The notes: generated by a model from the sequence alone, not told the origin. A DNA stretch of 64,000 nucleotides from Thermocatellispora tengchongensis (GCF_014202315.1 NZ_JACHGN010000004.1:372001-436000); one strand, 5' to 3'; counted from the first letter of the stretch, positions 39,639 through 52,092 are shown. Made by a program: numbers and translations.

Positions 39639-39767
39639 ATGGGCAAGCACAGCGACCCCGACAGCCCCAAGGACCAGGAGCTCAAGCCGGACAAGCCGAA
39701 CAATGATCAGGAGGTGCGTCCCGGGGGTGCGCACGCCGGCGACGGCCGGAAGGACGGCGCGGAGTAG
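39639..39767 (+). CDS. putative imiditide-type RiPP precursor 2 (42 aa)
   Basis: The peptide begins MGKHSDPDSPKDQELKPDKP and ends AGDGRKDGAE. Like precursor 1 it is highly charged and Pro/Gly-rich, without Cys or signal, and it has two Asp-Gly pairs near the C-terminus (residues 35-36 and 39-40). AGGAG lies about 8 nt upstream. Its TAG is followed without a gap by the GTG of a PIMT-like methyltransferase. G-K-H near the start and K-P repeats are shared with precursor 1, but the two peptides are otherwise different, suggesting diverged paralogues. Confidence 0.7.
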   Translation: MGKHSDPDSPKDQELKPDKPNNDQEVRPGGAHAGDGRKDGAE

Positions 39768-40934
39768 GTGGACATTCCGGTCCGTGCGCACATCGAGCGT
39801 CTGCTCGACGCCCACGCGTCCGACGGCCTGAGCGAGGCGGTCGAGCAGGCGTTCCGCGCGGTGCCCCGGCACCTGTTCATCCCACCGGTGGCCCTGGCCT
39901 GCCGGGACGATGGGCCGCAGATCATCGACCGTGACGCCGATCCGGACGCGTGGTGGGATGCGGTCTACTCCCGGGCGTCCATCGTCACCCAGCTCGACGA
40001 CGGCGCCACCGACATCCGCGCCGGGAGCGGCGACTACACCTGTTCCAGCTCCGCCCCCAGTACGGTCGCCGATCTCCTCCAGCGGCTGGAGCTCGCGCCG
40101 GGGCACCGCGTACTGGAGATCGGCACCGGCACCGGGTGGACGGCCGCCCTGTTGTCCCACCTCGTCGGCGCGGCCAACGTCACTTCTGTGGAGGTGGACC
40201 CGGTCCTGGGCGCGCAGGCGGCGTCGAACCTCGCCGCCTCGGGGCACGCACCGTACCTGGTGGTCGGCGACGGCGCCCTGGGCTGCCCGGAGCGCGCTCC
40301 CTACGACCGGGTGCACGTCACCTGCGGCATCCGGCGCGTCCCGTACGCCTGGATCGAACAGTCACGGCCGGGCGCCGTCATCGTGTTGCCGTATTGCCCG
40401 GGCTTCGGCACCGACCACGCCCTGCGCCTCGTCGTCACACCGGACGGCATGGCGTACGGACGATTCCCGGGCTTCGCGTCCTATATGACGATGCGCGCCC
40501 AGCGACCGCAGCGCGACCAGCCCGCCCGCACCGACGCCGACAAGCACCACCTCACCACCCGCGTGGACCCCCGTACCATCGGACACGCCCCCGCCGGCGC
40601 GGACCTCGCGATAGCGGCGCTCACGGGGCTGGACTCCCTCGGTCAGGCGGACCAGGACGAGGACGGGCCACGATACCGGCTGTGGGTGTCCGACCCGGCG
40701 GTGCCGCGCTCCTGGGCAGTGGCCGTCTGGCGCCCCGGCCAGGACGAGTACCAGATCTACCAGGTCGGCGACCGGCCGGTGTGGGAGGAGGTCGTCGCGG
40801 CGTACTTCCGGTGGGTGGGCTGGGGCGAACCTGGGCGCGACCGGTTCGGCATGACCGTGCACGCCGACGGTCAGGAGGTGTGGCTCGACACGCCGGACCA
40901 GGTCATCGGGTCTGAGGCCCGGTCCGCCTGCTGA
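39768..40934 (+). CDS. PIMT-like O-methyltransferase of peptide module 2
   Basis: The 388-residue protein (GTG 39768, directly after the precursor stop) is a close paralogue of the enzyme at 37853: FRAVPRHLFIPPVALAC, HRVLEIGTGTGWTAALLSHL, LVVGDGALGCPERAPYDRVH, VTCGIRRVPYAWIEQSRPGA, and the same C-terminal extension ending WLDTPDQVIGSEA. Methylation of an Asp in precursor 2 followed by ring closure to aspartimide is the predicted role. The N-terminal ~70 residues, likely to contact the peptide, differ more than the SAM core. Confidence 0.88.
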   Translation: MDIPVRAHIERLLDAHASDGLSEAVEQAFRAVPRHLFIPPVALACRDDGPQIIDRDADPDAWWDAVYSRASIVTQLDDGATDIRAGSGDYTCSSSAPSTVADLLQRLELAPGHRVLEIGTGTGWTAALLSHLVGAANVTSVEVDPVLGAQAASNLAASGHAPYLVVGDGALGCPERAPYDRVHVTCGIRRVPYAWIEQSRPGAVIVLPYCPGFGTDHALRLVVTPDGMAYGRFPGFASYMTMRAQRPQRDQPARTDADKHHLTTRVDPRTIGHAPAGADLAIAALTGLDSLGQADQDEDGPRYRLWVSDPAVPRSWAVAVWRPGQDEYQIYQVGDRPVWEEVVAAYFRWVGWGEPGRDRFGMTVHADGQEVWLDTPDQVIGSEARSAC

Positions 40935-42113
40935 TCACGTGCCTGCGGTGAGGACGGCACGCAACTCCGCCACCGGCGGCCGTTCGCGATGCTCTTTCGG
41001 AACCGCCTGGAGCACCATCCTGCCCGTCTCGATGATGTGGTTGCTGCGATAGGAGGGACCGAGAGAGTCGATCACGGCTGCCGCGTTGCGCGCTCCCTCA
41101 TCGACCCCGCCCTGAGCCACCGTGCACAGCGCCTGGTGGAGCATGACGTTGGCGCGGTACTGGTAGTCGCGTGTCTGCGCGAGCACTTTGTCGCGTGCGG
41201 AGTCGGCTCGGCTCTCGTCGCCCGAGGCCGCGTACACCCAGCTCTCGGCGAAGTGGATCTGGTTCGCACTCCAGAACCCGAGGGGGTTGGGGGGTGACGC
41301 CCGCGTCCGCGAGTTCGCGGATCGCGGTGGACGCGGCGAGCGTCGTCATTCCTGCCGAGCAGGGACAGCGCCTTCGCCCGCGTGGTCAGCAAGCCGACGG
41401 TCGGCCGTCCGGCGATCTGGGTCGCGTTGTCCACGAGCCGGAGCACCGTGGCGGGATCGCGCTGCCCGTACAGGCCGTGTCCGGCCTCCTCGTCGCGGGC
41501 CAGGACGCGCGTCTCCAGGTCTCCGGAGGCGTCCGCCGCCGCCCGCGCCGTACGCCACCAGCGGAGGGCGGGCCCGTGCTCACCCAGGCGGGTGAGCGCG
41601 TTGGCCTGGATCGCCGAAAGGGCCGCGGCGGCGCGGTGCAGGCCGGGCAGTGTGTCGGGACCGGCGGTGTCGATCTGACGTTGCAGTGCCAGCAGGTCGG
41701 TCACGAGATCCGCCGTGACCTGGGCCGGTGGGCGGGTGCGGAGTGCGTACAGGTGGTCCGAACACGTCAGCTCCCAGTCCTCCACGGCGCGCTCTCCGTA
41801 CTCCAGCGCCATGTCGAGGAGCTGACGGACCGGCTCACCTGTGAGACCGAGCGCGCCGGAGCCGAGGCCTGCGGCGGCGATCTGCAGAAGGCGGCGGCGT
41901 TCCGTGGCGTTCTTCCTTGCCGGGCAGTGGCTTTTCCGTGAGCGTACCCACGATCGAGCGCTCCGGCTCAAGGGCCTTCGCGTGGAGTGCGACAAGCGCG
42001 CCTCCCGCCGCAAGAGTCGCCCCCCGATACCTTGGGGCGCTCTCCCGCTTGAGGTCAACGACACGCGGCTGGACGCTGAGCGGTTCGAGGTCGGCTATCC
42101 GCTCATCAGGCAT
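40935..42113 (-). pseudogene. frameshifted TPR-type transcriptional regulator
   Basis: Fragments of one protein lie in three frames. From 42113 the first frame gives ALVALHAKALEPERSIVGTL; around 41914 it must shift to reach NATERRRLLQIAAAGLGSGA and the long helical TPR part (RLGEHGPALRWWRTARAAAD); near 41340 a GC appears missing before ASTAIRELADAGVTP; near 41302 one extra C in a run of six precedes NPLGFWSANQIHFAESWVYA and the C-terminus (QAVPKEHRERPPVAELRAVL). No helix-turn-helix part is visible upstream. The family is the XRE/TPR regulators common in actinomycetes. Two of the breaks lie in short C or GC runs, so sequencing error cannot be excluded. Confidence 0.75.
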
Positions 42114-42128
42114 GGCAGCACCTGAAAG

Positions 42129-42161
42129 CGCCCGACACCGGCCCGATGATCGGGCGTTTTT
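42129..42161 (+). terminator. intrinsic terminator on the plus strand
   Basis: CGCCCGA (42129-42135) pairs with TCGGGCG (42150-42156), or alternatively GCCCG with CGGGC closer in, followed by TTTTT. It points in the plus direction although no intact plus-strand gene ends here; only a short plus-strand frame stops at 42125. Confidence 0.65.
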
Positions 42162-42176
42162 GTTGAGGTGTGGAGG

Positions 42177-42446
42177 TCAGATCAAGTCGTCGAACTCGCC
42201 GTCCTTGACGCCATCGAAGAATGCCCGGAGCTCAGACTCGGTGAAGGCCAGGACCGGGCCGGTGGGGTTTTCGCTGTCTCGAATGAGCACTAGAGGGCCC
42301 CGGTTGGCCTTGTGGGGAGCATCGGCTGGTGCACTGTCGGCAACCGCGACTTCCACACAGCCGTTACCCCCGTCACTTCGCCGGCTCTTCCGCCAGGTGA
42401 GAGTGGCGGGGTCGATCGGGTTGGTGTGCCAGGTCCCTCTTTCCAT
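42177..42446 (-). CDS. DUF397 domain protein
   Basis: The 89-residue protein contains TLTWRKSRRSDGGNGCVEVA and LVLIRDSENPTGPVLAFTES, the DUF397 signatures (W-x-K-S-x-x-S...C-V-E-V...V-R-D-S-K). Its ATG follows the XRE stop codon directly. XRE (Scr1-type)/DUF397 pairs occur in many copies in actinomycetes and affect development and antibiotic production; the XRE protein usually controls or is antagonised by its DUF397 partner. Confidence 0.93.
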   Translation of the reverse strand: MERGTWHTNPIDPATLTWRKSRRSDGGNGCVEVAVADSAPADAPHKANRGPLVLIRDSENPTGPVLAFTESELRAFFDGVKDGEFDDLI

Positions 42447-43358
42447 CTAGAGGCGTCTGGCCGCCTGAGAGATGAACGTTCTTGAGTCGTCTGGGCTGAG
42501 CGCCATGGCATGTAGTTGGTCGAAGGCGAGGCTATAGCGATGGACCTCGCCGTCGTCCTCGATCCACAGATTACTCATCATCGTCTCGATATAGACCACA
42601 TCAGGGTCGTACAGCTCAGGGAACGCCAGGATCGAGAAAGGGGTATTGGCTCCGGGATGAGCGCCCGCAGCGCTGCTGAGGACCTGAATTGTCACATTCG
42701 GCAGCTCCGCCTGCCGGATCAGGGACTCGCACTGCGCTCTCATGATCTCAGGATTGCCGACCATGCGGTGAAGGGCCGCTTCGTCCAGAACCATCCAAAT
42801 GGCAAGGGGAGGGTCGCGGTGCAGCACCTTCTGGCGAGTCATGCGGACCTCGACGCGACGGTCGATCTCGGAGGCGGGCGCGAACGGTATCAGCGCTGCT
42901 CTGATGACGGCTCGGGCGTAGTCCTCGGTTTGCAACAAGCCGTGGATGAGTGTCTGTGAGAAGCATCTGATGGAGCTTGCCTCGGACTCCAGGCTGATGT
43001 AGTTCGCGTACTCCGTGGGGATCGACTCGTACGTGTCCCACCAACCTCGCTGTGCAGCGGTCCGCCCAAGTTCGGTGAGCGCGTCTCGTTTACCGTTCGG
43101 TGCCTCGTAGAGGTCGAGAAGTGCGGCGAGATCCCGGTTCCTGACTCCGACCTGGCCGGTTTCGATACGGCTGATCTTGCTGACGGACCATCCGAGTCGC
43201 TCGCCGGCCTGCTCTCCGGTGAGCCCGGCGCGCTCTCGCAGGACGCGAAGCTCTGCCGCGAGCCTGCGGCGGCGGACGGTGGGACCACGCCCACCAGCAC
43301 CGGCGGGGCCGGGAACTCCATCCCCTTGGCGGACAGTTCCTCGTGGGTCTTCTTCCAC
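42447..43358 (-). CDS. XRE family regulator (Scr1-type, DUF5753), 5' end rebuilt
   Basis: The helix-turn-helix (AELRVLRERAGLTGEQAGER, SVSKISRIETGQVG) and the C-terminal DUF5753 domain (ALIHG-like FSQTLIHGLLQTEDYARAVI, RQKVLHRDPPLAIWMVLDEA) are intact. The first ~28 residues from the only available start (GTG 43358) are an out-of-frame reading of a VOC gene fragment (43299-43374), and no Shine-Dalgarno precedes this GTG. In relatives the protein starts just before GPTVRRRRLAAEL. The native promoter and start appear to have been replaced, so expression is doubtful. It is coupled to the DUF397 gene downstream. Confidence 0.85.
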   Translation of the reverse strand: MEEDPRGTVRQGDGVPGPAGAGGRGPTVRRRRLAAELRVLRERAGLTGEQAGERLGWSVSKISRIETGQVGVRNRDLAALLDLYEAPNGKRDALTELGRTAAQRGWWDTYESIPTEYANYISLESEASSIRCFSQTLIHGLLQTEDYARAVIRAALIPFAPASEIDRRVEVRMTRQKVLHRDPPLAIWMVLDEAALHRMVGNPEIMRAQCESLIRQAELPNVTIQVLSSAAGAHPGANTPFSILAFPELYDPDVVYIETMMSNLWIEDDGEVHRYSLAFDQLHAMALSPDDSRTFISQAARRL

Positions 43359-43374
43359 GTCGTCCGCGTAGAAG
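43299..43374 (-). pseudogene. fragment of the VOC gene fused to the XRE gene
   Basis: About 75 bp match 39075-39150 (the middle of the VOC gene) on the same strand with only scattered differences. In its own frame it still reads KKTHEELSAKGMEFPAPPV, against EKTYEELSAKGVEFPAPPV in the intact gene. It runs into the XRE coding region without a gap. Confidence 0.8.
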
Positions 43375-43434
43375 TCATCTCTTGTCCAGGACGGAATCGG
43401 CTGGGCTTGAGCACCCTGGGTTCCGGGGGAGCGC

Positions 43435-43572
43435 GAGGGGGCCGGTAGGCCCCCTCGCCGGGGGGGCGAAGGGGGGCGAAGCCCCCTGGGGAGCAGCGGC
43501 TGAGGCCCCTTTGCGCGAAGCGCCGGGTGCCGAAGGCCATGCCCTTGGGCCTGGCGAAGCGCCGGGTGCCGA
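43435..43572. repeat. hairpin and direct repeats downstream of gatB
   Basis: GAGGGGGCC-GGTA-GGCCCCCTC (43435-43456) is a perfect 9-bp hairpin, and a 19-bp direct repeat beginning GCGAAGCGCCGGGTGCC lies at 43515-43533 and 43554-43572. The block separates the XRE remnant from the gatB stop and may serve as gatB terminator, though it lacks a T-run. Confidence 0.65.
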
Positions 43573-43583
43573 CCCGGCCCCTG

Positions 43584-45088
43584 TTAGGCGGAGACGCCTA
43601 GCTTCTCCAGGATGAGTTCGCGGGCTCGGGCGGCGTCGGCCTTGCCTCGGCTGGCCTTCATGACGCCGCCGACCAGGGCGCCGACGGCGGCGATCTTGCC
43701 GCCGCGGACCTTGTCGGCCGCGTCGGCGTTGGCCGCGAGGACCTCGTCGATGATGCGGCTCAGCTCGCCCTCGTCGTTGACGATCTGGAGGCCGCGGGAG
43801 GCGACCACCTCGTCGGGGGTGCCCTCGCCTTCCAGGACGCCTTCCAGGACCTGGCGGGCCAGCTTGTCGTTCAGGGCGCCGCTCGCCACCAGGGCGCAGA
43901 CCCGGGCCACCTGGTCGGGGGTGATCCGCAGGTCGGACAGGGGGACGGCGGCCTCGTTGGCGCGGCGGGCCAGCTCGCCCATCCACCACTTGCGGGCGTC
44001 GGCGGGCGGGGCGCCGGCGGCGACCGTGGCCTCGACCAGGTCGATGGCGTCGGCGTTGTGCATGGCCTGCATGTCGAGGTCGGAGACGCCCCACTCCTGC
44101 TGGAGCCGCTTGCGGCGGACCGACGGCAGCTCGGGCAGGGCGGCCTTCAGCTCCGCGACCCAGGCCGGGTCGGGGGCGATCGGGACCAGGTCGGGCTCGG
44201 GGAAGTAGCGGTAGTCCTGCGCCTCCTCCTTGGAGCGGCCCGAGGTGGTGGTGCCGGTGTCCTCGTGGAAGTGGCGGGTCTCCTGGACGATGCGGCCGCC
44301 CTCGGACAGGATCGCGGCCTGGCGCTCGATCTCGTGGCGGACGGCGCGCTCGACCGAGCGCAGCGAGTTGACGTTCTTGGTCTCGGTGCGGGTGCCCCAC
44401 TCCGAGGAGCCGCGGGGCATCAGGGAGACGTTGACGTCGCAGCGCAGCGAGCCCTCTTCCATGCGCACGTCGGAGACGCCCAGCGCGCGCATCAGCTCGC
44501 GCAGCTCGGTGACGTACGCCCGCGCCACCTCGGGGGCGAGCCTGTCGGCGCCCTCGATCGGCTTGGTGACGATCTCGACGAGCGGGATGCCGGCCCGGTT
44601 GTAGTCGACGATGGAGTAGTCGGCGCCGTGGATGCGGCCGGTCGCGCCGCCCACGTGGGTGGACTTGCCGGTGTCCTCCTCCAGGTGCACGCGCTCGATG
44701 CCGACCCGGACCACCGTGCCATCGACCTCGACGTCGAGGTAGCCGTCGGTGCACAGCGGCTCGTCGTACTGGCTGATCTGGTAGTTCTTCGGCATGTCCG
44801 GATAGAAGTAGTTCTTCCGGGCGAACCTGCACCAGGAGGCGATGGAGCAGTTCAGCGCCAGGCCGATCCGGATCGTGGACTCGATGGCCTTCTCGTTGGC
44901 CACCGGCAGCGCGCCGGGCAGGGCCAGGCAGACCGGGCAGACCTGGGTGTTCGGCGCGGCGCCGAAGGTGGTGGCGCAGCCGCAGAACATCTTGGACGCC
45001 GTGCCCAGCTCGACGTGGGTCTCCAGGCCGAGGACCGGCTCGTAGCGCTCCAACGCCTCGTCGTACGGCATGAGGGTCGTCGTCGTGG

Positions 45089-45092
<4 letters not shown>
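43584..45092 (-). CDS. gatB: aspartyl/glutamyl-tRNA(Asn/Gln) amidotransferase subunit B
   Basis: The 502-residue protein starts at GTG 45092, overlapping the gatA stop (GTGA). The GatB/GatE core ([77 protein letters not shown]-like) holds the kinase site and Zn Cys residues (CGC...CPVC); the C-terminal YqeY-like tail domain binds tRNA. With GatC and GatA it converts Glu-tRNA(Gln) and Asp-tRNA(Asn) to the amides. Last gene of gatCAB. Confidence 0.97.
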
Positions 45093-46575
<1,483 letters not shown>

Positions 46576-46579
<4 letters not shown>

Positions 46580-46875
46580 GCTTCCTCCCCCAGGATCCGC
46601 GGTACGCGGAAACGCTGGTCCTCGACCGCCGGCGCGCCGGACAGCGCCTGCTCGGGCGTCAGGCAGGGGCGTACCTCGTCGGGACGGAAGACGTTGGTGA
46701 GCGGCAGCGCGTGCGACGACGGCGGCACATCCTCTGCGGCGACCTCGGACACCCGCGCCACGGACCCGATGATCACATCGAGCTGGGTCGCGTAGTGGTC
46801 GAGCTCCTCATCGGACAACGCCAGCCGGGACAACCGGGCCAGATGGGCGACCTCGTCGCGGGTTATGGCGGACAT
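46576..46875 (-). CDS. gatC: aspartyl/glutamyl-tRNA(Asn/Gln) amidotransferase subunit C
   Basis: The 99-residue protein starts at ATG 46875 ([20 protein letters not shown]), the usual GatC beginning; the frame is open further upstream but without family similarity. The C-terminal part ([20 protein letters not shown]) wraps around GatA. It stabilises the GatCAB complex and leads the operon. Confidence 0.95.
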
Positions 46876-46918
46876 GAGTCGTTGAACCCGTTTCATGAAT
46901 GGCGATTGGACACTTGTC

Positions 46919-46924
46919 ATCCTA
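46919..46924 (-). promoter_or_regulatory. predicted -10 box of the gatCAB promoter
   Basis: TAGGAT on the minus strand, 43 bp before the gatC ATG, matches the actinomycete vegetative -10 consensus (TAGRRT). A -35 element is not convincing. Confidence 0.4.
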
Positions 46925-46992
46925 GGGCCCGTCACCGAGCGCGTCCGAACGGTTAACGCGATCGACCCACGACGATCAGGTCATCGGGCGGG

Positions 46993-49170
46993 TCATCGGG
47001 TGTCGGCCATGGCCAGGCCGTCGGTGTCGGGGGTGGTTCTGGCCGTGGGCACGGACGCGGGGATGGCGGCGCCGGGTGTGTCGGCGCGCAGGTGGACGGC
47101 GGGGCCCTCGGGGGCGGCGAGCAGGGACCGGCGGGCGCGCAGCCACAGGGTGGCCTCGGCGGCGGGCATGGCCTCGCAGAACCACCAGCCCTGGCCGACG
47201 TCGCAGCCCATCTCGGCCAGCCGGCCGGCCACCTCGTCGGTCTCGACGCCCTCGGCCACCGAGCGCAGGCCGAGCGAGCGGACCAGGTCGATGATCGAGC
47301 GTACGATGCGGTCCTCGTCGGCGGACGCGCCGGGCTCGCCGTCCTCCCCCGGCCCGGCCAGGCGGCGCACGAACGAGGCGTCGATCTTGACCTCGGAGAC
47401 GGCGAGACGCTGGAGGCGGACCAGGGAGGAGTAGCCGGTGCCGAAGTCGTCCAGCGCGAGCGGCACGCCGAGGGCGGCCAGCGCGCGGATGGTGTCGCCG
47501 GTGTACGCCTGGTCGGTCATCAGGATGCGCTCGGTGACCTCGAGCTGGATGGCGGTGGGGGGCAGCTCGTAGCGGTCGAGACCGGCGGCCAGCCGCTCGG
47601 GCAGGGCGCCGTCGAGCAGGTCGCGGGCCGAGACGTTGACCGAGACCTGGGTGCGCAGCCCGGCGTGCCACCACTCGGCGGCCTGCTCCAGGGCGGCGTC
47701 GATGACGTGCTGGGTGAGCTGGCGCATGAGGTAGGACTGCTCGGCGAGCGGCACGAAGTCGGCCGGGGAGATCAGCCCGCGGGTGGGGTGCGACCAGCGC
47801 AGCAGGGCCTCCAGGCCGACCACGCGGCCCGTGCCCAGGGCGATCTTGGGCTGGTAGTGCAGGCGGAGCTCGCCGGAGTCGAGGCCGCGGCGCAGGTCGC
47901 CGAGCAGGCGCAGCCGCTCGGGCGAGTTGCGGTCCTTCTCGGCCTGGTACAGCTCGACGCCGGTGCGGCCCTCCTTGGCCAGGTACATCGCCACGTCGGC
48001 CCGCTGGAGCAGCAGCTCGAAGTCGGGCGCGTGGTCGGGGTGCAGCGCGATGCCGACGGAGGCGTCCAGGTCGAAGGTCATGCCTTCGAGGCGTACGGGC
48101 TCGGTCAGCGCGACCCGCAGCCGGGCGGCCACCTCGCGGGCGGCGACGGCGTCGCGCACGGAGGGGAGCAGCACCGCGAACTCGTCGCCGCCGAGCCTGG
48201 CCACGACGTCGCCCGGACGCACGCTGTGGCTGAGCCGGTGGGCCACGATCTGCAGCAGCCGGTCGCCGACGGGGTGGCCGAGGGTGTCGTTGACCTCCTT
48301 GAACCGGTCCAGGTCGAGCAGGAACAGCCCGACGCGCTCGTCGCCGCGGGCCTCGGCCAGCGCCTCCTCGGTGCGCAGGACCAGGTGCTTGCGGTTGGGC
48401 AGGCCGGTGAGGCCGTCGTGCATGGCCTGGTGGTCGCGGCGCATGGACAGGGTGGCGGTGAAGTAGACCGCGGCGAGGGGGGCGACGAACAGCGGCACCA
48501 GGGCCGGGGAGTGGGACATCACGACCACGACGAGCGGGGCCAGGCCGAGCAGCCCGGCGTACACCAGGGCCTGGCCGCCGATGGTGGCGCGGACGACGCG
48601 GGAGATGGAGCGGCGCTCGTGCAGGGAGACGGCGCCGCACACGAGCACGGCGCGGGCCAGGAAGTACGCGGCGCCGGCCAGCGCGATCGGCAGCAGGTCG
48701 GCGCCGGTGGGCACCCACGGGTGGCCCGGCCCGGGGCGTACGCCGAACAGGCCGAGGACGACGGCGGCGGCCGTGCTGGCCAGGGTGACCTGGGCGATGT
48801 TGAACATGACGCGGTGCCACGCCTTGCGGGTGACCACGCCGTTGACGGCGACCGCGACGGCGTGGAGCAGGACCGCGACCGGCAGCCCGAAGTGCAGCAG
48901 CACGGCGAAGGTGAACATCGCCGAGGGGTAGGTGCCGTTGACCACGGCCGAGGAGGAGACCATCACCGGCCGCAGCTCGCCCAGTACGACGAGCACGGCC
49001 AGCACCCAGAACAGCGGCAGCCCGGCCAGCATGGTCAGGTCGTCCAGGCCGAGCAGCGCCATGGCCACGACCAGGGCGGTGAAGCCGATCGTGGTGACGC
49101 CCGCGAGGTAGGCCCACAGCGGTGAGCCGATGCGGGGTCCGCTGTCTCGCGGATCGGTCGGTTCGGTCAT
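46993..49170 (-). CDS. membrane GGDEF-EAL cyclic-di-GMP protein (725 aa)
   Basis: The start is ATG 49170 (MTEPTDPRDSGPRIGSPLWA). Residues ~15-245 hold about eight membrane helices (MASE-like). A GGDEF domain (LTGLPNRKHLVLRTEEALAE, ARLGGDEFAVLLPS; intact) and an EAL domain (VVGLEALLRWSHPTRGLISP, NVSARDLLDG, LEVTERILMTD, DDFGTGYSSLVRL, KIDASFVRRL, VAEGVET) follow, then an Ala/Pro tail. It lacks a PAS domain, unlike the protein at 22102. From memory the equivalent gene between ligA and gatC in Streptomyces coelicolor is SCO5495. It probably helps tune c-di-GMP and development. Confidence 0.92.
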   Translation of the reverse strand: MTEPTDPRDSGPRIGSPLWAYLAGVTTIGFTALVVAMALLGLDDLTMLAGLPLFWVLAVLVVLGELRPVMVSSSAVVNGTYPSAMFTFAVLLHFGLPVAVLLHAVAVAVNGVVTRKAWHRVMFNIAQVTLASTAAAVVLGLFGVRPGPGHPWVPTGADLLPIALAGAAYFLARAVLVCGAVSLHERRSISRVVRATIGGQALVYAGLLGLAPLVVVVMSHSPALVPLFVAPLAAVYFTATLSMRRDHQAMHDGLTGLPNRKHLVLRTEEALAEARGDERVGLFLLDLDRFKEVNDTLGHPVGDRLLQIVAHRLSHSVRPGDVVARLGGDEFAVLLPSVRDAVAAREVAARLRVALTEPVRLEGMTFDLDASVGIALHPDHAPDFELLLQRADVAMYLAKEGRTGVELYQAEKDRNSPERLRLLGDLRRGLDSGELRLHYQPKIALGTGRVVGLEALLRWSHPTRGLISPADFVPLAEQSYLMRQLTQHVIDAALEQAAEWWHAGLRTQVSVNVSARDLLDGALPERLAAGLDRYELPPTAIQLEVTERILMTDQAYTGDTIRALAALGVPLALDDFGTGYSSLVRLQRLAVSEVKIDASFVRRLAGPGEDGEPGASADEDRIVRSIIDLVRSLGLRSVAEGVETDEVAGRLAEMGCDVGQGWWFCEAMPAAEATLWLRARRSLLAAPEGPAVHLRADTPGAAIPASVPTARTTPDTDGLAMADTR

Positions 49171-49350
49171 GAGTAACGAAACCCCCAGGAGGTCACTATG
49201 GGAGGGTACGACCTCTGGGCCACTTCGCGAAACCGGTTGGGCACGTTGCGTTACTGGCGATTTCTCGCCAGATGTCACCATTAATGAGCGTTTGGTATAC
49301 GCAGGGTTGCCACACCCTCCTCTTCGCCCTCATTTCCTCACGCTACGTGA

Positions 49351-49386
49351 CCGAAATCTCGGGAAAATTTCAGAACATGATTTCGG
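49351..49386. repeat. inverted repeat downstream of ligA
   Basis: CCGAAATC (49351-49358) and GATTTCGG (49379-49386) are perfect inverted repeats with a 20-nt AT-rich spacer, 29 bp past the ligA stop. It may be the ligA terminator or a regulatory site of the GGDEF-EAL gene. Confidence 0.5.
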
Positions 49387-49414
49387 CGCGCATTGTGATC
49401 CGGGCCACCCCCGG

Positions 49415-51667
<2,253 letters not shown>

Positions 51668-51684
51668 TTAGCGCCGCCGCGGGA

Positions 51685-52092
51685 CTACCCCCACACGTCC
51701 TGGTACCTCTCCGGGCTGAACGCGCGGCGCAGGTTGCCCGCCGACACCCACACCTCCAGCTCGGTCATCCCGGTCAGCGCGCCGCCGTCGATGGACTTCA
51801 TGGACGGGGTGCGGTCGCGGCTCTTGAGCGCGCCGCTCTTCTTCCACCGGCCCCTGACCTTGTAGCGGAACTTGGCCCACGCCTGGGAGGTGGACGAGGT
51901 GCTCTCGTTGGCGAGCCAGTACTCGACGCGGTAGCGGTCGTCGGCCGTGCCGGCGGCGTTGCGGACCCGGATCACCCGCACCCTGATCCGCGCCAGGTAC
52001 GGGGAGGCGACCGGTTCGAAGCGGGTGGGCGGCACCACCACGCTCGCCTCCGCCGACATCTCCGCGAGCGTCTCTTCCTCAACTGCCGCCAT
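51685..52092 (-). CDS. 135-aa protein encoded with the caspase-STAND-WD40 gene
   Basis: The start is ATG 52092, 5 nt after GGGAG. A short acidic N-terminus is followed by a probable beta-sandwich (SPYLARIRVRVIRVRNAAGT, YRVEYWLANESTSSTSQAWA, KFRYKVRGRWKK) and a C-terminus rich in Arg and Trp. No signal peptide or membrane segment is visible. I do not recognise the family. It lies 43 bp downstream of the caspase gene on the same strand, with a good ribosome binding site, so it is probably the third gene of that operon, possibly a substrate or effector of the protease. Confidence 0.7.
   Translation of the reverse strand: MAAVEEETLAEMSAEASVVVPPTRFEPVASPYLARIRVRVIRVRNAAGTADDRYRVEYWLANESTSSTSQAWAKFRYKVRGRWKKSGALKSRDRTPSMKSIDGGALTGMTELEVWVSAGNLRRAFSPERYQDVWG

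Noticed and set aside
37717-40934. Lanthipeptide, graspetide or lasso peptide cluster
   Set aside because: No LanM/LanB, ATP-grasp or asparagine synthetase-like gene is nearby and the peptides lack Cys or the usual core motifs; only PIMT-like enzymes are present.
41841-42125. Plus-strand gene ending in VGYPLIRHGST ahead of the terminator at 42129
   Set aside because: The last 25 residues look protein-like, but the rest of the frame is antisense to the TPR pseudogene and Arg-rich; too little to call a gene, so only the terminator is listed.
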